From the NCBI GenBank assembly GCA_024364735.1, contig JAGFNQ010000703.1, positions 234,920-298,919 of the forward strand: 64,000 nucleotides of DNA, written 5' to 3'. Under the pieces are notes generated by a model. It had not been told where the DNA came from. It worked only from the letters and a program-made list of their open reading frames with translations, and did no database searches. Position 1 is the first letter of the stretch. Every line of letters begins with the position of its first letter. Origin of the DNA: Boesenbergia rotunda. Lineage: Eukaryota; Streptophyta; Magnoliopsida; Zingiberales; Zingiberaceae. Below are positions 10,901 through 22,664 of this stretch, piece after piece. The position numbers and the translations under genes are program-made.

Positions 10901-13652
10901 GGTTGTGTTAAATACCGAACTTTAGGGGTTAGAATGGAAAATTTGAAACTTAAGGGTGTGGTCGGAATTAAACAAACTTGGAGGGGTTTTTTCACAAAAG
11001 TCCAAAAAGCCTTATATGCCCTAACTTCCCCCGAATCAGTTTCTTTTGTTTCTTTCTCCCGATTCCCCTCCTCTGCCCGACGCCAACGAACCCTCTTCGA
11101 CGCCCGACGCCACAGCGAGGGACGCCGCCGCCTCTCCCTCGACGTCGAGCGGTTCCCTGCGGCCTCTCCTTCCTCTCGATCTTCTTCGCCTTCTTCCTCT
11201 TTGGCGCACACGAAGGAGAAGCCCGACACAGAGTCTTCTCGCATGGAAACCTAGCCGATGCCGCCGACCTTGCCAGCCAACGCCGAGAGCCGGCCGACGA
11301 TCGTGCTTCATGATCCCTGCCGGACTTCATAGTAGGTAAGATTTTTGGGTTAGGGTTTGGTTTTTGTTTTGGAAGGAGTTGGCTGCTGGATGTAAAGGTT
11401 ACGGTTATAGTTTGTTTTGGTTTGAAGTTAAATTCAGTTTGGGTAGTTCCTGTAAATTTTAGGTTTTAGATGGTTTTGTTTTAGGGTCTATGATAGATTC
11501 GTTGGAGTAGCTTCTAAATCTGAGTTGTTCCAGATTTATTCTAAGAACCGGTTCTGTGTGATTTTCTATGTTGTGTATGGATGGGTTGCTACGGTAGAGA
11601 GGTTTTTAAATCAATTGTGGAAGAAACTGTGTTAGTTGTTGGGATGAGAATAGCTTTGGTTTTATATATTTAAATTTAGTCTTTCTTTTTGTCGTGTATA
11701 CTTGGGGTATTGACGCTAATTGCTCTTATGAATGTTCATTAGCGATTTGGAACTCCCTGTCCTGCGAATTGTGAATAAATCGGGTTAAGTAGAAATTGTT
11801 TGTTATTTAGGAATTAATTGAATAAATGTTATAATTAGGATCTATCCTAATCATGTTAGTATTATTTGGCTAATTATTGTATAATTAGCTAAACATTATC
11901 CTTTAATTCAGGACTTTGATTTTGGACTCGCACGGTGGATTGAGGAAGGTTCTCTTCTCGTTCACGGACTTCTGAATTAAAGGCGGGTATTTCTCCTTTG
12001 TACTCGAGTAATTTTCTTTACCTTAAAAGCATGGCTATATTATGTCTAATAGGTTGCTTGACCTTGTTCTTTGTCGTTATTTACAACATCGTCGTTGAGA
12101 CTTATTCTTCGTTGATCTTCGAGTGTTCCCAAATTCGTATTTGTACAGTCTTCAGTTGGTTTTCTGTTCTATAAAGTACCGCTTGTACGCGAGTACCTAG
12201 AAGTCCATTAAACACAGATAGGTTTATTTGGCATTAGAAATACCCTACCTAGTAGTGTAGGTGCATAATCGTTGGTTTTTGATTTTCGGTTGATTGTATT
12301 GATGCATCATGTATTCGTTGGACTTAATTGCATCGTTGTTTCTCCGGTTGTTAGTGCATCGTATAGCATGCACCATACTTGCACGTTGCATACTATTGAC
12401 TGTTGGGCTTACATTTGGTTAAGCCGTCGTTAGTCATATTGTTGCTCGATACACTCAACCACTTGTTGTCGTGGTAGTTGTTAGAGTGCGAGCATCTGTC
12501 CTGTTATGCCAAACAGTGACACCCTCACCGTTATTTTTAGAGGGATGAGCTGTTGGTGGCTCACCCTCACCGTTGTTTTTAGAGGGATGAGCTGTTGGTG
12601 GCTCACCCTCACCGTTATTTTTCGAGGGATATTATAGCTGTAGTAGCTCCCCCGATGTACCGGGGTTTGGAGTGTAGGCTCCCCAGCATCCTGTCCACTC
12701 AACTACGCCTTATGTGGTATTTGTTGTTGGAGTGCGTACAGTTGTCACAGCACTACCCACTCGGTCACACAGATGGGATGTGTTAACGTCTTGACTGGCG
12801 TCAGGGGTGACACATGTCATTGCATCATGTGCATACGTATTTCGTTTATGCATTTTTCCTGTGATTGTTGCATTTATATGAGCTATGGTTGTTGTACTTG
12901 ATTGACATGCATATATATCTTGGTTTTACTATTGTTGTATTGTTTTATACATGCTTAGTGCTTATCCGGATTTTATGCTATGTCGTTTTACTATATGGTA
13001 TGCATGTTTAGGTGAATCTATATTTCTTACGGACTGTACTCTTTTGATTCTCTACTAGTTGTCCTTTATTATGTCATGCTTATTGTCTACTCATATACCC
13101 GCAGAGTCCGCCCAGACTCACCACCCCTGCTTTCCCTTTTTGTTTCAGATAGCAGGTAGACATATCTCTTGGAGCCAGGAGAGGATCCAGTTGTCAGTCC
13201 CCAGTATTGAGTTGAGTTAGTCTTCCATATTTGGTTTAGTTATTTATTTCAATACTTGGAGTTGCATTTTATTCGTTATTGGGTTTTGTCGATATCAGAG
13301 ACTTTTGTGTTCTCTTTGGATTGTAGTTCTTTTCTGTTTAAGGTGGTTGAGCCACCTGTTATCTTTTATGTTAATATAAATTGCGTGGTGATGTTTTATT
13401 TTCTGTTATGATGGCTGAGCCATCTTTTATGATGAGTGTGTTATGTATAATTGCCCCATATTGTCCGCCGTACAGGGGAGATGCTGCCCGATTTTGGAGC
13501 AAGCATGTGCCTCTGGGGGCGTGACAGGTTGTTAGCCGTGTGTGGCTGTATTATATTATATTGAGTTGGATGTATTCTGAGCTTCGTATTGTTCGTCGTA
13601 TAGGGAAGATGCTATCCAATTTTCGAACAAGCATGGGTCTTGTGGCGTGATA
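7962..13652 (+). mobile_element. Solo LTR of a gypsy-type family, interrupted by a second solo LTR
   Basis: The LTR starts TGTTAAAATATAG and ends GGCGTGATA. It is flanked by the perfect 5-bp TSD GTAGT at 7957-7961 and 13653-13657. Removing the nested LTR (10906-13526 plus one TSD copy) leaves about 3.07 kb. It is related to the LTRs at 10906 and 37538; the latter is followed by a tRNA-iMet primer-binding site, which identifies the class. No internal domain is present, so it arose by LTR-LTR recombination. The GC-rich block at 8100-8350 carries chance ORFs. The long LTR would fit the Tekay/Del branch of gypsy elements, but no pol is present to confirm this. Confidence 0.88.
10906..13526 (+). 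mobile_element. Nested solo LTR, gypsy-type, same family
   Basis: The LTR is 2621 bp, starts TGTTAAATACCGAAC and ends GGGGGCGTGACA. The perfect TSD GGTTG is at 10901-10905 and 13527-13531, inside the outer LTR. It is closely similar to 37538-40213, including CACACAGATGGGATGTG and CAGGGGTGACACATGTCATTG. A short tandem repeat (three copies containing GGCTCACCCTCACCGTT or close variants) lies at about 12520-12630. No internal sequence remains. Confidence 0.92.
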
Positions 13653-13694
13653 GTAGTCCAGTCTAATTTTTTTTTCTCGTGTTGCAAATAGTCG

Positions 13695-13965
13695 TGAAAG
13701 AAATAAGAAGAAAATAGAGAATAATTATTTTTGGGTGATGTTATTACCGAAGTCAATTAGCTTATTTATACAAGTTATCCAAATAATAATAGAAAATTTA
13801 AATATGACAGATAATTATAATCTTAATAATGAATATAATAATTTTGGAAATATTATTATTGCTATTAATTCATATCGATATTGATTATGATATCAAATAT
13901 GATAAATCTCAATTGATTAAAATCAATTTGAGAATATTATCCATTATTGTTATTATCTCTCAACA
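13695..13965 (-). repeat. 3' LTR of the decayed copia
   Basis: It aligns with 26147-26400 over its length with many small differences (for example GATGTTATTAC followed by GAAGTCAAT in both). The right border, CTCTCAACA, is approximate. Confidence 0.65.
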
Positions 13966-13981
13966 AACTAAAAGAGAATGT

Positions 13982-14600
13982 CTAAACGTTAAGTTTGAGT
14001 GCTAACTTGGTAAAACGTTGCATAGATAATGACTTATTGAATATATTAGCAATTTGATTTTCCGTAGAGATGTAATAAATTGGAAGTTGTTGAGTCACCA
14101 CACGCTCACAAATAAAATCAAAATCAATCTTTACATGCTTGATAGGAGCATGAAAAATTAGATTTGTCACAAAATAAGTTGCTCCAATATTATGATACCA
14201 GATTTGGGGTGTAGCGGTTGGGAAAAGTGTAATTCCGAAAAAAGAGATTATAGTCAAATAATTTCGGACGTCGTATTAGTTATAGATTTGTATTTAGCTT
14301 TAGTGCTTGAAAGTTAAGAAATAAGATTTTTGCCTAAGAAATATGACATACCCACTAGTAGAACGTCTATCTTCGGGAGATTCAACCCAATCTGTATCAT
14401 TATAGGCAATTAATTCTCGTGAGAACTAACGATATAAAAGAAGTCATTGTAGAATAGTGCATAAATTGACAAGCATGATTGACAGCGAAAGTAATATCCT
14501 ATCGTATAATGGTGATAAATTGTAGGGCACCAACAATGCTTTGGTAGATCTAGGGATTAGTCATTGAAAGAGGATGAAGGTGCAGTGAAACCACCTTCAA
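13982..14600 (-). pseudogene. Copia RNase H and adjacent pol remnant
   Basis: The minus strand encodes a peptide (13982-14257) matching the end of copia RNase H: DNIGATY, then IKHVKIDFDFICERV, and QIANIFNKSLS near the C-terminus. Farther upstream, in several frames (14258-14600), are traces of the segment between reverse transcriptase and RNase H (a GYVIFL-like strand and RRSTSGY). Frameshifts and stops make it non-functional. It is part of the host element of this region. Confidence 0.75.
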
Positions 14601-14619
14601 TGATAGCTGTGGTAATAGT

Positions 14620-15436
14620 ATAGGGGATCAGATGGCCTCTAGAAGGGGTTGAATAGCAAGGCACTTAATTTCTTTGATTTCTTCGTACAAGGTTAGCTTG
14701 CACAGCGAAAATACTAATAAACAAAGCTAAACAAGGACACAAACCGATTTACGTGATTCGGAGATAAAGCTCCTACTCCACGACTATCCCGTAAGGTGGA
14801 TGAACCCTATCCGTCGGTGGATTAGTCCTCGGAAAACCTCCGGCTATGCTCAACCTTCTTGTGGGTGGAGAAACCTCACCACAAACTCACCAAGAACATT
14901 TGGTATCGCACAAGAATTCTAGTATACAAAGAAGACTACTAATAAGCCTTAACCAAGCTTATTTCGTCAACCTTGCTCAAGTAAACCGAGTTCTCTTAAA
15001 TAAAATTCATTTGTTGATCCAACCGTTATTAGTCGACTAACACCAACACTAGTTGACTGACAGCTGTCGAATTCGAATGTTACAATCCAACGTTCGAATT
15101 CAGTCGACATCAGTCGAGTGCATAGAAGGATCAGTCGACTAATCTTTCTGTGCCCTTAACTAGTCGACTGATCTCATTCCAGTCTACTGATCCCATACCA
15201 GTTGACTGGTAAACCCCTAAACATAAGGTTTTTACCATGAGTACATTCACTCAGCACTCGTCCTCGCCCGACCAACCTAGACTTAGTCTTCTAGCCTTCT
15301 CCATCAGCCTCGCGTCCCATGAATGTCTCTCCATCCTTCACGTCTTGCCTTTTAGAGCTTCCTTCGGCCTCAGTCCTTGTTGTCAGGTCCACGATCAGAG
15401 TTGTTCGAACATGAGTGATCAGACTAATGGGAATTA
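14620..15436 (-). mobile_element. LTR fragment with GTCGAC motifs, related to the LTRs at 18908/22665
   Basis: On the plus strand it begins with GATCAGATGGCCTCTAGAAGG and GGTTGAATAGC, the same layout as the ends at 18908 (CCGGCTAGAG, GTGAATAGC) and 60233. Downstream are the conserved block of LTRs of this type (TACGTGATTCGGAG, then ACTCCACGAC) and an array of AGTCGACT-like palindromes (15030-15210). The far end lacks the CACCAACA terminus, so the piece is truncated and its borders are approximate. Confidence 0.55.
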
Positions 15437-15713
15437 GAACTAGAGAGTGGATCACTACTGGCTACTAAATCTATAGGAATTTATGGATATTGAGCAGGAC
15501 CTAAGATATCATCCTCCCTTGTACTTTCAATATGTCTTGATGGATCAAGACCCAAGATATCATCCCACCTCCTTGTACTTTCAATATGTCCTGATGGAGC
15601 AATATGTGGAGATTCTAGTACACTACTCGGTGATATTAGATATTAGAAAGGAGTCTTGATTATCGGAAGGAGGATTCGATGTAGAAATTGCAAATGAAAA
15701 AAGAGACTCATCA
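15437..15713 (-). pseudogene. Copia polyprotein spacer remnant
   Basis: Host-element sequence between two insertions. Read on the minus strand it holds two similar peptide units (each like HIEST-R...DDILG), a degenerate spacer between integrase and reverse transcriptase. No catalytic motif is present. Confidence 0.4.
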
Positions 15714-15724
15714 AAAGTAATATG

Positions 15725-18699
15725 GCTTTTTACCAAAGGGCGTACCCAAGAATTGGTATTTACCAAAAGACGTAACATGATTTCATTGTTACCAAAGAGC
15801 GCACTTATTTTAGTGGACTTCCTCTTATATCCCTCCTGCCAAGTACTGCATGTATTTCTCATTCTCTTTCTCAGTAACGAATTTCGAGACATCTGATCAT
15901 TGCTTTTTCAGACTTTTTATTTTAAAATAATATATTATGGAATCGGGTAAAAAATATAAGGTAAAAATTGAAAAAATATTTCAGTTAAAAAAATATTTCA
16001 TCCAACGTGATTTCAAAAATATACAGAGATGATTTTTTATATTTGATTAATATAAATTAATATATTAAATAATATTTAATATATATATATTAATATAAAA
16101 AAGGCCTCAGGGCCTGAAATCTTTTGATTTCAAGCCCCGCGTAGGCCTGAAATCTTTTCATTTCAGTCCCACATTGGGCCTGAAATTAGAAGATTCAGGT
16201 CCGACGTGGACTCAAATATTTTTTCTATTTTAAAAATATATTAATATATAAAAAACCTATCAAAACACGTAATTTTAGATTAAAATGCAGGGTCTGAAGT
16301 CATACTAGGAGGACCTGAACACATCTGTGTTCAGGCCCGAGGGCCTGAACACTTTTGTTGTTACAAAATGATGAATCCTCGCTAGATCATCCTTATTGGA
16401 TCTACCAAGATAAATTCATTTGTTAAAGCCTATCTACAAGTAAATCTAGTTCAAAAAGGAGACACTTTTCTGTGACTAGCAAAATGGCTTCTTGGTTTTA
16501 TGTAGGGAAAGTTTGGGACTTCAGGCCCTCCTTGGGCCTGAAGTCGTCTGACTTCAAGCCCTGCATAGGCCTGAAGTCAGATGACTTCAGGCCCAAGGGC
16601 ACTGAAATCATTTATTTTAAATATGTTTTTATATTTAATTATTATTTATTAAATTAATTATTTATAGGGTCTGAAGTTATTTGACTTCAGGCCCTCCTAG
16701 GATGACTTCAGGCCCTGCGTTTGAATCTAAAATCACGTATTTTGATAGGTTTTTTTATATATTAATATATTTATTAAATATTATTTATTATATTAATTTA
16801 GATTAATCAAATATAAAAAATTATCTCTTTATATTTTTGAAATCATGTTGAAGAGAGGTTTCTTTTAACTATGTCAAATATGCAGTCATATTTATACATC
16901 TTTATGTGCCAACTGATACGGTTAGAGAATATAATTGAAAATTATTGGTACTAAGTTTGTATATCAGAAATAACATCTCCTAAGTAAATTCTAAATAAAG
17001 ATATCAAGTATGGAGAAATCCAAGTATCTTACGTCCATCAATGAGTTTTCACCTAACCCCACTGATTCATCCTAGAAAACTCCTATTGCAACATAATTCA
17101 TAATCATTAGAAGTTTGGACACCAAAAATACTATCTCCTAGCTCAACTCTAACTATTAATATTGGATTTTGAGAAATCCAAATATTTTAGGTCCATCAGT
17201 GGATTTTGGTGAAAACCCACTGATGGACCTAGGATATTTAGATTTCTCAAAATCCAATATCAATAGTTAGAGTTGAGTTTGGAGATGGTATTTTTGGTGC
17301 CCAAACTTCTAATGATTATGAATTATGTTGCAATAGGAGTTTTCTAGGATGAATTAGTGGATTTCGGTGAAAACTCACTGATGGACTTAGGATACTTGGA
17401 TTTCTCCATACTTGATATCTCTATTTAGAATTTACTTAGGACATGTTATTTCTGATGTGCAAACTTAGTACCAATAATTTTCAGTTATGTTCTCTAACTG
17501 TATCAGTTGGCATACAAAGATGTATAAATATGACTGCATCTTCGGCACAGTTAAAAGAAACCTCTCTTTCAGTATGATTTCAAAAATGTAAAGAGATAAT
17601 TTTTTATATTTGATTAATCTAAATTAATATAATAAATAATATTTAATAAATATATTAATATATAAAGAAACCTATCAAAACACGTGATTTCAAATTCAAA
17701 CGCAGGGCCTGAAGTCATCCTAGGAGGGCCTAAAGTCAAATAACTTTAGATCCTATAAATAATTAATTTAATAAATAATGATTAAATATAAAAAACATAT
17801 TTAAAATAAATGATTTCAGTGCCCTTGGGCCTAAAGTCATCTGACTTCAGGCCTACGTAGGGCCCGAAGTCAGATGACTTCAGGCTCTCCCAAACTTTCC
17901 CTACATAAAACCAAGAAGTCATTTTGCTAGTCACAGAAAAGTGTCTCCTTTTTGAACTAGATTTACTTGTAGATAGGCTTTAACAAATGAATTTAAAAAT
18001 AAGGATGATCTAGCGAGGATTCATCATTTTGCAACAACAAAAGTGTTTAGGCCTAAGGAGGGCCTGAACGCATGTGTTCAGGCCCTCCTAGCGTGATTTC
18101 AGACCCTGCGTTTTAATATAAAATTATGTGTTTTGATAGGTTTTTTTATATATTAATATATTTTTAAAATAGAAAAAAAAAATTGAGTCCATGTCAAGCC
18201 TGAATCATCTAATTTTAGGCCCAACGTGGGCCTGAAATCTTTGATTTCAGGTCCACGCTGAGCCTGAAATGAAAAGATTTCAGGCCCACGCTGGGCCTGA
18301 AGTCTTTTAATTTCAGGCCCAAAGACCTTTTTTTTATATTAATATATATATTAAATATAATTTAATATATTAATTTATATTAATCAAATATAAAAAAAAT
18401 CATCTCTGTATATTTTTGAAATCATGTTGGATGAGATATTTTTTTGACTGAAATATTTTTTCGGTTTTTACCTTACATTTTTACCCGATTCCATAATATA
18501 TTATTTTAAAAAAAAAAAGTCTGATAAATCAGTGATCAGATGTCTCGGAATTCGTTACTGAGAAAGAGAAAGGCATGCAGTAGCAGGAGGGGTATAAGAA
18601 GAAGTTCACTAAAATAAGTGCGCTCTTTGGTAACAATGAAACCATGGTACGCTTTTTGATAAATACCAATTCTTGGATACGCCCTTTGGTAAAAAGCAG
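15725..18699. mobile_element. Foldback element: 3-kb near-perfect palindrome
   Basis: Two arms of about 1.48 kb are inverted copies meeting at about 17209, where GTCCATCAGTGG and CCACTGATGGAC flank a 14-nt loop. The outer ends are GCTTTTTACC (15725) and GGTAAAAAGC (ending 18697). The direct repeat AAAGTAATATG flanks the element at 15714-15724 and 18700-18710, consistent with a 9-11 bp TSD and so with a Mutator-type or foldback transposon. There is no transposase ORF. The arms contain clusters of GGCCTGAAGTC/GACTTCAGGCC modules. It interrupts the copia host element. Confidence 0.85.
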
Positions 18700-18710
18700 A
18701 AAGTAATATG

Positions 18711-18903
18711 TCAAGAAATATATATCTGCCTAGTCAAAATATGGGAGGTAACGATACCCATAATGCAAATTACTATAACCAAGGAAAACACATTATTAAG
18801 AGTGAGGGTTCAATTTGTGTTTAGAGTAAGTTCATAACCAAGGATAATATGTGCAACCAAAGATATGGAAGAATGAGCAATCTGAAGGGTGATTATAAAG
18901 TCT
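18711..18903 (-). pseudogene. Copia polyprotein remnant between integrase and reverse transcriptase
   Basis: In broken frames the minus strand gives peptides like the copia segment with a (K)CVFLGY-x-GYRCY motif. It continues the host element between the foldback insertion and the nested pol-less element. Confidence 0.45.
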
Positions 18904-18907
18904 TTCC

Positions 18908-19937
18908 TGTTAGGACCGATGAACCGGCTAGAGGCGGGTGAATAGCTTGGTCACCCAAATTTGATATCCTCCTACAAATGTTAGCGCATGCGGAAATACA
19001 AACTAAGGAAGTAGACACAATGCTAACACGTTACCGTTTACGTGGTTCGGAAATAGCTTGCTCTTACTCCACGGCGTATCCTTAAAGTAGATGAACCCTT
19101 GATCCTTCAGTGGATCAATCCCCGGTAATCTCCGGCTAGAACTTTCTCCTTCTTGGTGGAGAATAACCTCTCACAATCTTATCTTCCTCTTTACAAGATG
19201 AAAGTTAGGATTAGGAGGAAGAGAGTGGACTTGAAAGCATGGGCACTTGAGCAAGGATATTTCACAATGGAACAACTAACCTTTTGCAAGTCTCAAGCTC
19301 CTCTTTAAATAGAGGAGAGAGCTATTAACAAAATAGCTCATCTCCGACACCAGTCGACTGCCTCCAGGACCAGTTGACTGGTGTCCAACCAACAGCTGGA
19401 TTTTAAATAGACCAATCGACTAGTTCCCAGACCAGTCGACTGCTACACATTATTCGACCTTATAGAAAGATCAGTCGATTGGTTCCCTTACCAGTCGACT
19501 GCTATAGTTACACTCTCAGCGCTGCCAGTTGACTGCTTCCCTTACCAGTCGACTACCCAGCTTACAAACTCACTCTCAACCTCTCCGAAGTTCATCCTTC
19601 ATGTATGCCTTAAAGTCCACTTCCTCGGCTTGCCCTCTGAAGTTCTTTTCCTTCGACTCTCATCCCTCAGATGCATACACAAGCTCTCAGCTTGTCTCAA
19701 TGTCATCCTTCGCATATGCCTTTGAAGTCTACTTCCTTGGCTCGCCTTTGTAGTTTTCTTCCTTCGGTTCTCGTCCCTCAGATTCTTCACTCCGTTGTTC
19801 CTCATATGTGGTTCACCAAGTCCTGCAAGACTCAAACACACACATTAAACCAATATGAAAAACATAACATAACCATATTGACACACACATCAAAACTCAT
19901 GATCTACCCGATCAAACTTGGGTCGATTGCACCAACA
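18908..19937 (-). repeat. 3' LTR of the pol-less element, GTCGAC palindrome array
   Basis: 1030 bp. It carries about eight copies of CAGTCGACTG-like palindromes (19345-19555), many preceded by ACC. It aligns with 22665-23265 and 24082-24498 of the other LTR. Confidence 0.88.
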
Positions 19938-20972
19938 ATCTCCCTCATTTTGATGTGTGGCAATATGTTTAAGTTAGGCACAAAGATAGCAATTGACAAT
20001 TAGAAGCATAGCATACTAAGAAGCATAAACATGCATCCTCCCCCTTAACTTATGCCTTATCACATGATTTTTAATTTTTGCACAAATATGAAGAAATAAG
20101 TAAAGTTCAAACTTAAACCCTTCAATTCTCTCCCTTTGACACCATCAAAAGATTGTACCAATCAATATTAACCTATGGTATCAACTGAAAATAAATTTTT
20201 AAATTCTGAAAATAAATAGAAATCAGAAAACTCAGGTATCAGTCGACTAAGTCAATTACCAATCGACTGGTCTCAACGAAACTGCCCTTTCTACCAAGAA
20301 ACAATAAGATCAGTCGACTGACCCTCTGTACCAGTCGACTGATACATTTTTATTCGAATTTCAGCCTTTTGAGCTGAATTTTAGAAATGCATAAAAAATT
20401 CTAGAAAATTTAAAAAAATCATAAAATTTTGCAAACATATTTCATTTGATATCCTCCAATTGGGAAAAATATATTTTTATGAAAAATCTAAATATTTTTA
20501 AATTTTGACCAAAACTCAAAACGTTAAAAACTTCAATTTTGTATCAAAATCATGCCCTAGTTTTAAGCCCATGTGCTTTTCAAATCTATGTCATAACAAA
20601 TAAAATACAGAATTGTTTTTAAAGCATTTGAAATATCCAACTATGATTTATGAGCAAGATGTCTATTAATTAAACATTTACTTTCTCCATAGTTGGTCTA
20701 TTATCACTAAAGTGATACAGTACATAATCATCAAAAATGTTATAGGCATATATGAATTATGAGTATCATCCTTTCATCTCATATGCATAAATAAAATCAT
20801 AAATCAAGTTATTATGAGATGTGATAAAGGTAATCTCTATTTAGCCCATTTAATCATGAATTACATTTAGGCTAAGTGCTCCCCCTTAAGGTCTCTAGCC
20901 AACTATTTTTCAAAAATTTAAAATTTTAACACACATGGTTGACTAACCCTAAATCCTCTAACCTTGGTGGAT
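19938..20972 (-). other. Non-coding 3' interior of the pol-less element
   Basis: AT-rich sequence containing the polypurine tract at its left end and a few more GTCGAC motifs (20230-20345). No ORF or accessory gene comparable with 44750-46030 is recognisable; if one existed it has been lost. Confidence 0.55.
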
Positions 20973-22663
20973 TTACTTTGGCACCCAATAGAGATTCTTT
21001 CTAATTGGGTTGACCAAGTACTCCTTAGGGATCCACTTCCTTTCTAGGGTTTTTGTTTTAGATTGTCCTCTAGCAAGTAGACAATAATAAGATTTTTCAT
21101 TGCTAGATTTTTCAAAACCTAATCTCTCTTTCTTAAAACTTGCTCTTTGACTCTTAATAATCATGTCTAGGGTGTTAGAGTCAATTTTGAATTTTCTAAG
21201 AGTTTTACTAAGGTTATCAATCTTTTCTCTTAATTTTCTATTTTCCTCTTCTAAATATGAATCATTTAAACTAGAAAAAGAGAAAACTTGTATGTTATCC
21301 CTAAGTGTCATGGATTCTAGTTTTTTATTTAGCATGCAAATTTTATTTTTCAAAAATGTGATTTTCTTTCTAGCTTTAAACAAATCATCATTTATGCTAG
21401 AAATTATTTTAACTAAAGTATTAGTGGGTAGATTATATACCTCACTTATTGAGACGTTTGAGTCCGAAGTTGAGCCTCCCCCTTCACTTGAGCTCCCTTC
21501 ATCCTCACTTGAGCTTTTTTTCTTCTTCAACTTTGGATGATGTGGAGGCTATATCTTCAATTTTCATTAAGGCAAAATGGGGCACATGACGTTCTTCTTC
21601 TTCTGATGATGATGATTCATCCCGTGTTGCCTTTAAGCTTTGAACTTTCTTCCCCTTTTCTTTTATTTTTCTTCTTTTCTTCTTTCTTCTTCCCTTCTTT
21701 TTTCTTTAAAAGAGGGCATTCATCCCTCATATGTCCTTCTCCTTGGCAATTATAGCATATAATTTTTCTTGTCCTACTCTTGCTTCTTGAACTTTTCCTA
21801 CCATGAGATTTGTTAGTTGAAAAATGTTAAAGACTTTTTTCATTTTTCTTACCAGGTACATCACTATCCATGGATGCACTTGACTCTTCTGAATCGGGTG
21901 ATGAGGTCTTCTTCTTCTTCTTGCCTTTTCCCTTAATTGCCACAAGGGCTACTCCTCTTAGTTTGTAAACTTCTTCAATTGCTCCTCCAATCCGTGTTTC
22001 ATGAAGCTCCATTGTTGAGAAGAATTCTTCTAGAGAAGTTTTCTCTAGATCCTTGAATATGTAATATGAGTCCACCATTGAGCTCCAATTTGTTGTTCAT
22101 GGGAAGACATTGATAGTTTTCATCAATATATCTCGGTTGGAGAGTTGCTCACCTACACTTGTTAGTCCATTAAAAATTTCTTTAATTCTAGCATGTAAGT
22201 TAGATACCTTCTCCCCTTTGTCAAGTTTGATGTTGCTGAGTTGAGATCAGAGAAGGTCTCTCTTTGCCAATTTTACTTCCAAAGTGTCTTCATGAAGCTC
22301 TACTAGCTTATCACATAGATCTTTGGCACTTGTGTAGGTTCCAATTCTTGTTATCTCTTGTTGGGGAAGCATACTTAGAAGATTATGTAAGGCTTTTGAA
22401 TTTGCTAGATAATCATCTTTTTGCTTCTTGCTCCACCTTATCTTTTCAAGTGGCTTATTCTCTTGATCTCTAGACATCTCAAAATCATTTTCCATGATTA
22501 GCATTATATCAAAATCGGTATCGAAGAATACCCCATCCTCTTCTTCCACCAAGAGAATTCTCCTTCGAATTTTGGTGGTTGGATGTGCGAGCCGACCATT
22601 TTGATGAATATGCTCTCCTAGGCGGTTAGTCCAATTGAAGGCAACCTTGTGCTTTGATACCAA
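20973..22663 (-). pseudogene. Gag pseudogene of the pol-less copia element
   Basis: Read from the right on the minus strand. The piece at 22247-22663 resembles the gag UBN2 region (NSKALHNLLSMLP, then TYTSAKDLCDKLVELHE). The piece at 21827-22078 continues with an SMELHETR-type stretch and a Lys/Ser-rich linker. A zinc knuckle CYNCQGEGHMRDEC is encoded at about 21708-21750. The piece at 20973-21530 is an acidic Ser/Glu stretch, then a coiled coil and the tail KSYYCLLARG...YWVPK. The same order occurs in the intact gag at 41907-43559. Frameshifts and a stop near 22080-22250 and 21530-21830 disable it. Confidence 0.8.
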
Positions 22664-22664
22664 T

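Noticed and set aside
10819..11339. Six overlapping ORFs of about 90-140 codons
   Set aside because: GC-rich LTR leader; composition-driven open frames in several phases, not conserved with the related LTR at 37538.
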